From assembly GCA_002729015.1 (NCBI GenBank), contig PBVO01000094.1, positions 114,259 through 128,209 of the forward strand: a stretch of 13,951 nucleotides of DNA. Direction: 5' to 3'. Each line of letters opens with the position of its first letter. Positions within the stretch are counted from its first letter, which is position 1. The position numbers were made by a program, and so were the translations under genes. The notes beneath the pieces were generated by a model. That model made no database searches, was not told where the DNA came from, and saw only the letters and a program-made list of their open reading frames with translations. This DNA comes from Candidatus Poribacteria bacterium (lineage in GTDB: Bacteria > Poribacteria > WGA-4E > UBA9662). Positions 5,769-13,951 of this stretch are shown one piece after another.

Positions 5769-6554
5769 TTGAAACTTGCATTTATTGGGGATGTAGTTGG
5801 TAAACCAGGTCGAAGAGCTGTCCGAGAGTTAGTTCCCGAATTGCTAAACCAATTTGGCCAACTAGATGCAATAGTAATCAACGGTGAAAACTCGGCTGGA
5901 TTTCGAGGTATTACCCATCGGATTTTCCAAGAGCTAATACAAGTTGGTGCCGACGTCGTTACCACGGGCAATCATGTGTGGGCTCAGCAGGATATATTCC
6001 GGTTTATTGATGACGATGGCCGTATAACTCGTCCAGCGAATTATCCGGGTAAAGTGCCTGGTCGTGGATTTTCCGTAGTTACAATGAAAAACGGTGGTCG
6101 TTTAGCTGTGATTAACTTAGCTGGTCAGCTGTTCATGGCGGCTTTTAATAACCCTTTTCAAGCACTAGACCTAATTTTGCCAAATTTGGAAGCAGAAACT
6201 GATTTTATTTTAGTAGATTTCCATGCAGAAGCGACTTCAGAAAAAATCGCGATGGGTTGGCATGCGGATGGTCGGGTCAGTGCAGTTGTTGGTACACACA
6301 CACACGTCCAAACAGCTGATGAACGGATATTACCTGAAGGTACAGCCTATATTACCGACGTTGGCATGACAGGCCCTCATGATTCAGTTCTTGGTATTCA
6401 AAGTGATCTTGTTCTAAAAAATTTCACTACTATGTTACCAGCAAGGTTCCAAGTTGCAAGTAGTAATATCAAGATGTGTGGAGTAATAATACAAATTGAT
6501 GAGCAAACCGGAAAGTCAACGTCGATCAACAGGTTTCAATTATCTTTGCTTTGA
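5769..6554 (+). CDS. ymdB: YmdB/TIGR00282-family metallophosphoesterase (cyclic-nucleotide phosphodiesterase-like)
   Basis: This is a cytoplasmic dinuclear-metal phosphoesterase of 261 residues; B. subtilis YmdB, of similar length, hydrolyses cyclic AMPs and affects biofilm and motility decisions. Metal and catalytic residues are all present: FIGDVVG (Asp8), NGENSAG (Glu40, Asn41), TGNHVW (Asn68, His69), DFHAE (His152) and GTHTHVQ (His177, His179), then DVGMTGP. Numbering is from TTG at 5769 and lands within two residues of the family positions, which is why I prefer it over the in-frame TTG at 5757. Neither start has a strong Shine-Dalgarno; coupling to the SDR stop 12 bases upstream is likely. 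It ends with TGA, the only UGA stop among the genes whose ends are visible. Its physiological substrate here is unknown. Confidence 0.88.
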   Translation: MKLAFIGDVVGKPGRRAVRELVPELLNQFGQLDAIVINGENSAGFRGITHRIFQELIQVGADVVTTGNHVWAQQDIFRFIDDDGRITRPANYPGKVPGRGFSVVTMKNGGRLAVINLAGQLFMAAFNNPFQALDLILPNLEAETDFILVDFHAEATSEKIAMGWHADGRVSAVVGTHTHVQTADERILPEGTAYITDVGMTGPHDSVLGIQSDLVLKNFTTMLPARFQVASSNIKMCGVIIQIDEQTGKSTSINRFQLSLL

Positions 6555-6599
6555 ACTGGTGGTAATACTAGTTATGCAGGTTGGAGTTTCACCCATTAA

Positions 6600-8471
6600 A
6601 TGAAATATTTACAACAAATTGATAGCTCCAGTGATCTAAAAAATCTGGATATACCAGAGTTACAACTATTGGCTGATGACATACGTCAATATCTGATTTC
6701 TGTGTTATCCCAAACTCCAGGACATTTTGCACCTAACTTCGCTACAGTCGAGTTAGCCATAGCTTTGCATAATGTTTTTGACACCCCAGCCGATAAAATT
6801 ATTTGGGACATTGGGCACCAAGCTTATCCACATAAACTACTAACTGGGCGTCGCGACCAATTTCCATCTATTCGCCAGCAAGGCGGAATTAGTGGCTTTT
6901 TACATAGGGATGAAAGTGAATATGATGTTTTTGGAGCCGGACATTCTAGTACTTCATTAGCCGCTGCCCTAGGTATCGCTTCAGCTAGAGATTTACAGAA
7001 AGAAGATTTCAAGGTAGTTTCGGTTATTGGCGACGGGGGGTTAACAGGTGGTATGGCTTTTGAAGCTATGAACACCGCAGGTGATTATGGAAAAGACTTA
7101 ATCGCAGTGTTGAATGACAACCAGATGTCAATTTCGGCAACTGTTGGGGCTTTTGCCAAATATTTCAGTCGTCTTACAGCTAGTCCAACTTATAATGTCC
7201 TCCGCACCAAATTCAAGGAATTCTTGTCTCACGTGCCCACCGATGCACGTCAAGTTGTTAAGCGCCTAGAGGTTGCAACCAAACCTGGTATGTTGTTCGA
7301 GGAATTTGGATTTCGCTATTTTGGTCCAATAGACGGTCATGATATTGAGCTATTATTAGAAATATTCACTCGTGTGAAGAATTTACCGGAACCTATTCTG
7401 GTTCATGTACTAACTAAAAAAGGAAAAGGTTATCAGGTTGCAGAGAACGATCCTATTGGTTTTTATGCTGTCTCTGGGAAGTTTGATCCAAAGACAGGTC
7501 AAGCCTTAGCCGTAGGATCAAAACCCACCAAGAATTACACAGATGTTTTTAGTGAGACCTTAGTCAATTTTGCTCGAAATGATCAGCGTTTGGTTGCAAT
7601 TACGGCAGCTATGCCAACGGGTACTGGGTTAGACAAATTCCAAACCTTGTTCCCTGATCGTTTTTTTGATGTAGGACTAGCTGAACAGTGTGCAGTTACT
7701 TTTGCAGCTGGTTTAGCAACAGAAAAATTGAAACCAGTAGTCGCAATTTATTCGACGTTTTTACAACGATCATATGACCAAATTCTACACGATGTTTGTA
7801 TTCAAAATTTGCCTGTCATTTTCGCTTTGGATCGAGCGGGATTGGTTGGAGCTGATGGTCCAACACACCATGGAGTATTTGATTTCTCCTATCTACGACA
7901 CATGCCTAACATAGTTATGATGGCTCCCAAAGACGAAAATGAACTACAAGAAATGATTGCAACTGCAGTTGATTATCAGGAAGGGCCAATCGCATTGCGC
8001 TACCCACGTGGTACAGGAGTTGGTGTACCATTAGCAAATAAACCTAAAGCTCTATCTGTTGGTAAGGCTGAGATTCTTAAAACAGGTCAAGATCTATTAA
8101 TTCTAGCAGTCGGTAACCGAGTCTATCCTTCTTTGGAAGCAGCGAATGTCTTGGAAGATATGGGGGTTAAGACTACGGTAGTTAATGCTCGATTTGTTAA
8201 ACCGCTTGATGTGAGCTTGATTGTGTCTTTGGCTAAAAAAATTGGCAAAGTAATTACAGTCGAAGATAATGCTTTAGCGGGTGGTTTTGGGAGTGCAGTT
8301 GTCGAATTATTGTCTGACCGCCATGTTCTAGCACATATTAAACGGCTTGGTATTCCTGATAAATTTATAGAACACGGTGACGTTAAGGCTCTGTATAGTC
8401 AGTGTGGGTGTGACGAGCAAGGTATAGTTACAGCTGGCCAAGCTCTTTGTAAGTCAAACCTCGAGTTATAG
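6600..8471 (+). CDS. dxs: 1-deoxy-D-xylulose-5-phosphate synthase
   Basis: Dxs condenses pyruvate and glyceraldehyde-3-phosphate to DXP with TPP, the first step of the non-mevalonate isoprenoid pathway and a source for thiamine and pyridoxal. The protein is full length at 623 residues. Visible motifs are GHF (His42, catalytic), GHQAYPHKLLTGR (72-84), the TPP/Mg site GDGGLTGG (144-151) with LNDNQ (171-175), FGPIDGHD (241-248), the central VGLAEQ (catalytic Glu362), and ALDRAGLVGADGPTHHG (409-425). RYPRGTG and EDNALAGGFGSAV follow in the C-terminal transketolase domain. The start is ATG at 6600; TGGAG lies about 14 bases upstream, rather far. The gap to the previous stop is 45 bp. ATAVGxxR-like and WHG positions differ slightly from E. 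coli (FYAVSGKFDP replaces a WHG-type segment), which is within family variation. Confidence 0.97.
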   Translation: MKYLQQIDSSSDLKNLDIPELQLLADDIRQYLISVLSQTPGHFAPNFATVELAIALHNVFDTPADKIIWDIGHQAYPHKLLTGRRDQFPSIRQQGGISGFLHRDESEYDVFGAGHSSTSLAAALGIASARDLQKEDFKVVSVIGDGGLTGGMAFEAMNTAGDYGKDLIAVLNDNQMSISATVGAFAKYFSRLTASPTYNVLRTKFKEFLSHVPTDARQVVKRLEVATKPGMLFEEFGFRYFGPIDGHDIELLLEIFTRVKNLPEPILVHVLTKKGKGYQVAENDPIGFYAVSGKFDPKTGQALAVGSKPTKNYTDVFSETLVNFARNDQRLVAITAAMPTGTGLDKFQTLFPDRFFDVGLAEQCAVTFAAGLATEKLKPVVAIYSTFLQRSYDQILHDVCIQNLPVIFALDRAGLVGADGPTHHGVFDFSYLRHMPNIVMMAPKDENELQEMIATAVDYQEGPIALRYPRGTGVGVPLANKPKALSVGKAEILKTGQDLLILAVGNRVYPSLEAANVLEDMGVKTTVVNARFVKPLDVSLIVSLAKKIGKVITVEDNALAGGFGSAVVELLSDRHVLAHIKRLGIPDKFIEHGDVKALYSQCGCDEQGIVTAGQALCKSNLEL

Positions 8472-8494
8472 AATCTAGTTAGAAGGGAAGTAAA

Positions 8495-9259
8495 ATGAAA
8501 CATTCTCAGATTGCAGCTCAACTTTATACTTTACGAGATTTTACTAAAACACCCGCCGATATTGCTTCCACTATGAAGAAAGTTAAGCAAATCGGTTACG
8601 ATGCAGTTCAATGCTCCGCCTTAGGACCGATTGAACCAGTAGAACTTAAAAAAATTGTTGATGGGGAAGGACTTACCATCTGCGCAACTCATACTAGTTA
8701 CCAGATTATGCGCGAAAATCCACAGCTGGTAATCGACAATCATCAGTTGTGGGAGTGTAAACATGCAGCCATTGGTGGATTACCCAATGAGTATCGTACT
8801 GGAGAAGACACTTACACACACTTCGCACAAGAGGCTTCTCAAGTAGCTAAGCGGTTAGCTGATGGTGGGCTAATCTTCTCGTATCACAACCACAGTTTCG
8901 AATTGGAGCGGTTTGGTAGCCGCACGGCGCTCCAAATCCTCTATGATGAAAGCGACCCACAACTATTCAACAGCGAAATTGACACTTATTGGATCCAGCA
9001 TGGTGGAGGGGACTCTGCAGACTGGATCCGACGTCTCAAAGGTCGAGCTAAAATAGTTCATTTTAAGGATATGGCTGTTATTAACGGCAAGCCCGTGATG
9101 GCTGAAGTCGGAGAAGGCAACCTAAACTGGCAATCAATTATCGAATCTTGTATTTACGCTGGTACGGAATGGTATATTGTTGAACAAGATGTTTGTCAGA
9201 GGGACCCATTCGATAGCCTCAAAATTAGCCTAGAAAACTTGAAGAGTATGATAAGATAA
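8495..9259 (+). CDS. Sugar phosphate isomerase/epimerase-like TIM barrel protein
   Basis: This 254-residue protein belongs to the xylose-isomerase-like TIM-barrel (AP_endonuc_2) family. It opens with QIAAQLYTLRDF, the usual first strand of sugar-phosphate isomerase/epimerases. Probable metal ligands are in SYHNHSFE (Glu136), EIDTYW (Asp163), VHFKD (His189) and VEQD (Glu230), with EVGEGNLNW (204-212) before the last strand. The substrate is not predictable; relatives include inosose, hydroxypyruvate and 3-keto-sugar enzymes. The ATG at 8495 has the clearest ribosome binding site in the window, GAAGGGAAG (8482-8490). It follows dxs by 23 bp and is the last gene of the cluster; its stop is 7 bp from the stop of the convergent bamA. 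Confidence 0.9.
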   Translation: MKHSQIAAQLYTLRDFTKTPADIASTMKKVKQIGYDAVQCSALGPIEPVELKKIVDGEGLTICATHTSYQIMRENPQLVIDNHQLWECKHAAIGGLPNEYRTGEDTYTHFAQEASQVAKRLADGGLIFSYHNHSFELERFGSRTALQILYDESDPQLFNSEIDTYWIQHGGGDSADWIRRLKGRAKIVHFKDMAVINGKPVMAEVGEGNLNWQSIIESCIYAGTEWYIVEQDVCQRDPFDSLKISLENLKSMIR

Positions 9260-9266
9260 TACTTAA

Positions 9267-12128
9267 TTAGAAAGCTTGACCCAGCTCTAAGTATGTTCTA
9301 GCCTTTGGTGTCGCCGACGAATCTGCGAATGGGTATGCATAGTCAAATCGAATTGGCCCAATTGGAGTGTCAATTCGTAAACCTATGCCGATCGAAGACC
9401 TTAGTTCTATATTTCCTTTTTGTAACGATGAACTGACTTCTGATATCTCATCCCAAACGTTGCCTGCATCAAAGAAAAGTGTTCCACTTACTAACCCGTA
9501 GATCGGAAATCTCAATTCTGAATTCAAAACTAGGAAAAAGTCTCCCCGTTGCGTTTTTTCGGGACCTAAAGATCTCTCAGCATAGCCTCGAACAGTTGTA
9601 GACCCCCCGGCATAAAACCGCTCAAATGAGATGATTGGATTCTGACGATTAGAACGTAATCCTTCTGCATAACCAGAACGAACGGAACTAGCAAGGACTA
9701 ATCCTCCGTAAATTTTCTGAAAATATCGATGGTCTGTTGTTAATTTAATAAAACTGGCTTTCCCACCAATAAAACCACCTGCGTACTCAATGGCTATCTC
9801 ATTTAGCCAACCGTTTTGGGGATCGAGAAATCGGTCTCGATTATCTCTTCGAAACGAAACTCCTAAGCTGCTAACGGTCGTAGTACTAAGAACTTTATTC
9901 TTTATCAATTTCTCTCTGCTATATTGTAGTTCTTGGTATTTATATTGTAGAGCTAAATTACTATTAGGGTTGATTCTCTTTGCTAAATTTGTTGTAAATC
10001 CTCTTGCTCGCACATCTTCTCGCTCCTCCAAATTATCTTCGAATAGACGGAATGTACCAATCGTTTGACCGATCAGCCAGGGTTCAACGATCGTGGCTTC
10101 ATACAAATTCCCACGAGAACTAATACGAATTTTCATCCCAGCTCGTAAATTACGACCATAAAGATTATAGTCAACTAGCTCAACAGTGGTTCGTAAACGG
10201 TCCAGTGGATTATAACCACCACTCAGACTAATTCCTTTGGTCTTTTTTTCACTGACTGTTAGTATCACGTCCAAAACTGCCTTTTTTTGTCTTAGATCTG
10301 GCAAGTCTATTACTACATTGTTGAATAGTCCTAACATGAATAAGCGCTGCTTAATTTTATCTAAATTTTTTCGGCTAAGTGTTTCACCCTGTCTTAAACC
10401 TAAATTTTCAAATTCTCTGATTAATACATGTTTTTTCGTTTGATGGTTACCTACAATTGATAAGTTCCCCATCTCGACAATTTGTCCTTCTTCCAACTGA
10501 TAATGTAAAGTGCCATTTTCATATTTAGGTTCGCTTGTGGCATAAATATAACCAATTTCATCATATTTGGCTTGAATTAACATCTGGTCTTGCATAACTA
10601 AATCAATATTGTATGCCATATCAGGCTTAATTTTTAACCATTGCCGAATTTCCCAGTCTTTAAATACCGTATTACCATCGAAATCAATCGACCTCACTAC
10701 TTGTTTTCCCATTTCTCGGCAAATGAAAGTTAAACGAAGTTTTTTTTCATCATCTAGTACTTTATCATTCTCGACGGTAACCTGGTTAAATCCATTTTGT
10801 CGATAAAATCGTTCAATGGCTCGACGATCTTGTTCAAAGATCGTCGGATTGAAAAGTCCTCCTGGAGTCCGTCCTGGTAAAATCGCGTCAACAAAACGCT
10901 TAATTTGTGATCTCATTCGTGGGCGAGTTTTAATTTGATCGAGTAACTCAGTATGTCTGAATACTCGATTACCAACAAAAGTGATAGACTCAATTGGTTT
11001 CGGTGGTTCAGTTTCGATTTTAAATTCGATTTTTGTAATACCTTGATGGCTATTGACTATGGGCGGAACCTTCTCAACTTGGAAGGCAACTATGGGATCC
11101 AAGTAGCCACGTTGCTGATAAAATTGACGGATCCATCTAGCGTTACCTCTCAGAGTAAATGGAGAATAGTTGTCTTGTTGGTCAAACTTAATGGTCTTTG
11201 TCAACTCTTTCCAGAGCTTTTCTACTGTTTTATCGTTTGATACCCCTGAAAAGATAACTTTTGGCCCCTCTTGAATCTGAATAACCAGCTCGATCTGATT
11301 GTTTTTCTTTTCATAATTTTCAATGGCTTTGATTTGAACTGTTAAATAACCCGCTCGACGGTAGTAACGTTTAAGCGTTTCTATATCCTGATATAAGATT
11401 GACCGATTATAAGTACTACTAATCTTAGTATTGATTTGCTTGAATAATTTTCTTCGTGTGAAATGATAGTTACCTAAAAATACAATTTGCTCAATTTTAG
11501 TAACTTCACCTGCATTGATATGAAACTTAATATCGATGTTTAATTGCCCTTCTTCATTAATTTTGCTATAAATTCGAGGTTCAAAAAAACCGTGTTCTTG
11601 GTGCAATGCCTTAAGGCGTTTTTCATCTTCCGTAATTAAATGACTTGTGTAACTCACCCCAGGTTTAGCTTTCAAAATAGATTGGCATAATTCCTTACTT
11701 AATTGCTTGTCTTTCCGTCCACTTGGACCAAAGATTAGTTCTACTCGACCACATCGTTTTCGACTTGTCATCTGAAATGCCAAAATGGCCCCTTCAGTTC
11801 CTTGATTGCGAAGCACTACAACTGTAATCTCTTCGTACTCTCCTTGTCGGTAGATAGACTCAATACTGCGACGGACCTGATGCCTTTGTAAAGGTAAATT
11901 GATCTCGATTTCGGTACGATTTTTCAGTCTCTCGAGGGTGGTCTCATCGTCAATGACTTCACCATTTAAATAATACTCAATACTTTTAATAACAGGTATG
12001 TGATTGGAATTGACAGAAAAGGTTGTCAATTCAGCTAATACTGACAAGTTGAACGAGTATAGGAGAAAATAAAGAATTAGGAAATGACAGATTCGCTCGA
12101 TTTGGTTAGCTATCTGCGATAGTAACAT
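9267..12128 (-). CDS. bamA: Omp85/BamA-family outer membrane protein assembly factor with about seven POTRA domains
   Basis: This protein inserts and folds beta-barrel proteins in the outer membrane. The 953 residues start at ATG 12128 (an adjacent TTG at 12131 is also in frame). The N-terminus has a hydrophobic signal peptide (HFLILYFLLYSFNLSVLA, about residues 15-33). Then come repeated POTRA-like units with GN-type turns and terminal YxxxGY/GF helices, roughly at 45-122, 125-208, 210-288, 289-375, 376-474, 475-550 and 551-630. E. coli BamA has five. The remaining 320 or so residues form the barrel, with the Omp85 loop-6 motif VRGY (near 847-850), RFPIYG, GxxFFDAGNVW, and a terminal Phe (LELGQAF) typical of outer-membrane beta-signals. 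The upstream tamB stop is about 10 bases away with no clear Shine-Dalgarno, suggesting translational coupling. TamA is the main alternative, but TamA has three POTRAs. Confidence 0.92.
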   Translation of the reverse strand: MLLSQIANQIERICHFLILYFLLYSFNLSVLAELTTFSVNSNHIPVIKSIEYYLNGEVIDDETTLERLKNRTEIEINLPLQRHQVRRSIESIYRQGEYEEITVVVLRNQGTEGAILAFQMTSRKRCGRVELIFGPSGRKDKQLSKELCQSILKAKPGVSYTSHLITEDEKRLKALHQEHGFFEPRIYSKINEEGQLNIDIKFHINAGEVTKIEQIVFLGNYHFTRRKLFKQINTKISSTYNRSILYQDIETLKRYYRRAGYLTVQIKAIENYEKKNNQIELVIQIQEGPKVIFSGVSNDKTVEKLWKELTKTIKFDQQDNYSPFTLRGNARWIRQFYQQRGYLDPIVAFQVEKVPPIVNSHQGITKIEFKIETEPPKPIESITFVGNRVFRHTELLDQIKTRPRMRSQIKRFVDAILPGRTPGGLFNPTIFEQDRRAIERFYRQNGFNQVTVENDKVLDDEKKLRLTFICREMGKQVVRSIDFDGNTVFKDWEIRQWLKIKPDMAYNIDLVMQDQMLIQAKYDEIGYIYATSEPKYENGTLHYQLEEGQIVEMGNLSIVGNHQTKKHVLIREFENLGLRQGETLSRKNLDKIKQRLFMLGLFNNVVIDLPDLRQKKAVLDVILTVSEKKTKGISLSGGYNPLDRLRTTVELVDYNLYGRNLRAGMKIRISSRGNLYEATIVEPWLIGQTIGTFRLFEDNLEEREDVRARGFTTNLAKRINPNSNLALQYKYQELQYSREKLIKNKVLSTTTVSSLGVSFRRDNRDRFLDPQNGWLNEIAIEYAGGFIGGKASFIKLTTDHRYFQKIYGGLVLASSVRSGYAEGLRSNRQNPIISFERFYAGGSTTVRGYAERSLGPEKTQRGDFFLVLNSELRFPIYGLVSGTLFFDAGNVWDEISEVSSSLQKGNIELRSSIGIGLRIDTPIGPIRFDYAYPFADSSATPKARTYLELGQAF

Positions 12129-12138
12129 CAATTTTTCA

Positions 12139-13951
12139 TTAAAACCGTTTTTCGATTTTTAGGTCGACACCAAATTTCCCTTCGTCCCGCTCACCTTTGA
12201 TGGCAAAATTCTTTCCTAACTCGTACTCAATCTCAATACGAGGTTCGGAATGCAGTTGAAATGTCGAAGAATAAGTCAAGGCTAATCGATTTGAAATTTC
12301 CTTGGTAAGAAGGAAACGAGATGATTCAAATTCGTTTGGATTGAGATCAAAGCGTGTTTGCCTAAAACCCATTAGTTGAGCAAGCCGTCCACTAAAGTAG
12401 CGCTGGCTCTGCTGTAGGACAAAGCTCGATACCATCGGTGAAAGTTGATCTTGTGTTCTGATTAGTGTGTCAGTGCTGCCGAAAGTTGCTGTTTGTAAGG
12501 TTGAAGGATCAATCATACCTAGTGTCAGAATGGAAAGAATTTGTTTCTGCTCGAGTCGATATTCTTCGCCGACTTCTTTCTCCAATACTTCTGCTGATAA
12601 AACTGGGTTGTGTTTTTCATTCAGGTACCCATTCAGGTTCGCTCGGATCACTAGGTCTCGATTACGAATTTGACCGTCAACTGTAATCAAATCGACGTTC
12701 CGAATCGGTTGAGTCGTTTCGCTTAGAATCGTGTATTTGGGATTAAAAACAAATTGGCTACTATTATTTTCGATGTAAGATCCGGGTAAAATTTTGAACG
12801 GTTGATCAACAGCAAACAAGGAAAATTCACCTTGTAATAGGTCAACACGACCATTAAGAATTGGTTGCCAAACAGGACCTGTTAATTGACCATTAATAGC
12901 AGTCTCAATTTCAATATCACCGAATTCTGATATAATTTTGACATTTTCGGGAGCGGAAAGCTCGAGATTTAACTTTAAATGTTGCCAGAAAGGAAACTCT
13001 GAGATGAATTGACGTAATGCTAAATCACCAGAAGTATCAGACCAAATCGAGACTAAATCCTCCCAGCGTTGAGCATATTGACCTTCGCTAAAACTTAAAT
13101 TACCTTTTAAATTTCCGGTCAATGGCTTCCAAGTAAATGGCGATTGGCTACTGGAGGTAGTTTGTCCTTCCAGTATTAAATCGGCCTGATTTAAGCGAAT
13201 AAAATACAAGTTCGGTTCTTCAAATACACACCCTTCGGCAAGTTGAAATTCTAAGTGTAAGTCGGTGATAATTTGGTCTGCTACTGATGACCACTGAGAT
13301 TTGACCCAGCCTCCTAATTTGTAAGTGCCATCATTGATTTGTCCTTGACACTGACGAATAGTAATTCCTTTATCAGTAAACGCTAAATCAATATCTGTTT
13401 GCTTGATATTAACGCGTTGATCCGGTAGGTTGACTTGTACTTGTTCAAATTTTGCCATTCCTTTCAATTCAGGGTCTGATACATACCCTCCAAGTGTGAG
13501 ATTCAAATAACCTATACCGTTTGCATAACCGAATTGTGGAAACAATAATGGCAAGATCCCTAGGTCCTTAGTTTGTAAGTCAAACCTACCATTGATTGGT
13601 CGCTGGCCAGTCAGTTCACTTTCCCCTATTTCCAAATCAAAAAGCAGTTGATTTTTGTCTATCTTAATTCGAATTGGTTGGTCAGGTTTACCAACAAATA
13701 GACGTTTTTTATCAAAAATTACTTCGCCACCGAAGATATCCACTTCAGATAGGTTAATTCGAATTGGTGTTTTCGTTTGACTATAGCTAACTTTAAAATA
13801 TGGATTTTTCAGTGTGCCTCCTAGGTAGAAATCAGTGTTCAATCGACCACTAATCGATAAACCTGAGGGTATTTTGGCGTCTAAACCAAGTAACTGAACT
13901 AATGTTTGCAAATTAATATTAGAAATGAGAACATTAAGGTCAAATTGATCC
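12139..13951 (-). CDS. tamB: TamB-like (DUF490) translocation/assembly protein, C-terminal part (runs off right edge)
   Basis: About 603 C-terminal residues are visible, and the frame is open through base 13951; the TTG at 13911 is an internal Leu codon, not a start. TamB-type proteins are long beta-taco (AsmA-like) proteins that span the periplasm from an inner-membrane anchor and work with an Omp85 partner in outer-membrane protein or lipid transport. The visible part is built of short alternating beta-rich repeats such as GGTLKNP, GGYVSDPELKG and GQLTGPVWQPILNG, which repeat the G-x-x-x-x-P-x-x-G pattern of the family. Its C-terminal region has VDGQIRNRDLVIRANLNG, GRLAQLMGF, TKEISNRLALTYSS and EYELGKNFAIKGERD, and ends in Phe, as in the DUF490/TamB C-terminal domain. 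The order tamB then bamA with about 10 bp spacing supports a functional pair. Confidence 0.85.
   Translation of the reverse strand, partial: DQFDLNVLISNINLQTLVQLLGLDAKIPSGLSISGRLNTDFYLGGTLKNPYFKVSYSQTKTPIRINLSEVDIFGGEVIFDKKRLFVGKPDQPIRIKIDKNQLLFDLEIGESELTGQRPINGRFDLQTKDLGILPLLFPQFGYANGIGYLNLTLGGYVSDPELKGMAKFEQVQVNLPDQRVNIKQTDIDLAFTDKGITIRQCQGQINDGTYKLGGWVKSQWSSVADQIITDLHLEFQLAEGCVFEEPNLYFIRLNQADLILEGQTTSSSQSPFTWKPLTGNLKGNLSFSEGQYAQRWEDLVSIWSDTSGDLALRQFISEFPFWQHLKLNLELSAPENVKIISEFGDIEIETAINGQLTGPVWQPILNGRVDLLQGEFSLFAVDQPFKILPGSYIENNSSQFVFNPKYTILSETTQPIRNVDLITVDGQIRNRDLVIRANLNGYLNEKHNPVLSAEVLEKEVGEEYRLEQKQILSILTLGMIDPSTLQTATFGSTDTLIRTQDQLSPMVSSFVLQQSQRYFSGRLAQLMGFRQTRFDLNPNEFESSRFLLTKEISNRLALTYSSTFQLHSEPRIEIEYELGKNFAIKGERDEGKFGVDLKIEKRF

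Noticed and set aside
6552..6599. Second selenocysteine UGA at the end of the YmdB-like gene
   Set aside because: The protein is already full length for its family, and the 15-codon read-through has no recognisable sequence.
9245..9263. AGTAT...ATACT hairpin as a bidirectional terminator between the isomerase and bamA genes
   Set aside because: It has only five A/T-rich pairs with a nine-base loop, lies mainly inside coding sequence, and has no T-run.
9790..11240. Plus-strand open frames inside bamA (9790-10068, 10237-10443, 10609-10806, 10953-11240) as separate genes
   Set aside because: They are antisense shadows of a strongly conserved Omp85 coding region and have no recognisable protein features.

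Overview
The window (AT-rich by eye) comes from a diderm, Gram-negative-type bacterium: it carries a BamA-family outer-membrane assembly protein and a TamB-type partner. The organism makes isoprenoids by the non-mevalonate route (dxs). It must also decode selenocysteine, because its selD gene is read through an in-frame UGA. The phylum cannot be fixed from sequence reading alone. The gene repertoire would fit a sponge- or marine-associated candidate phylum such as Poribacteria, but that is only a guess. No mobile element, CRISPR array, tRNA or rRNA is visible.

Layout, left to right. On the minus strand at the left edge is the 5' end of a secreted prolyl-oligopeptidase/DPP-IV-like peptidase gene (1-340). 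It is divergent from a threonine synthase-like gene (408-1553), with only about 67 bp between the starts. Next comes an orphan ABC-2-type ATPase gene (1769-2731), whose near-consensus extended -10 box sits so close to the ATG that the mRNA may be leaderless. It converges, 15 bp apart, with a minus-strand ornithine-carbamoyltransferase-like gene (2747-3673). That gene has a perfect TTGACA-N17-TATAAT promoter overlapped by a 7+7 inverted repeat.

Divergent from it is a five-gene plus-strand cluster: selD (selenophosphate synthetase with Sec17), an SDR oxidoreductase, a YmdB-like phosphodiesterase, dxs, and a sugar-phosphate isomerase/epimerase-like TIM barrel. Gaps inside the cluster are short (about 12-45 bp), so co-transcription is likely, although the functions do not form one obvious pathway. 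The cluster converges, with a 7-bp gap, on a minus-strand pair transcribed tamB then bamA. The pair is tightly spaced and probably translationally coupled. The tamB gene runs off the right edge.

The most notable item is selD. Conventional gene calling starts it at a GTG at 3978 and removes the catalytic N-terminus. The real reading frame begins upstream and passes through TGA at 3918-3920, which falls exactly at the active-site Cys/Sec position and is followed by a bacterial SECIS-like hairpin. Other points worth checking are an Omp85 protein with about seven POTRA domains instead of five, substrate-loop substitutions in the carbamoyltransferase, a possible pair of compensating indels in the SDR, and the promoter/operator architectures at 1744-1769 and 3722-3757.
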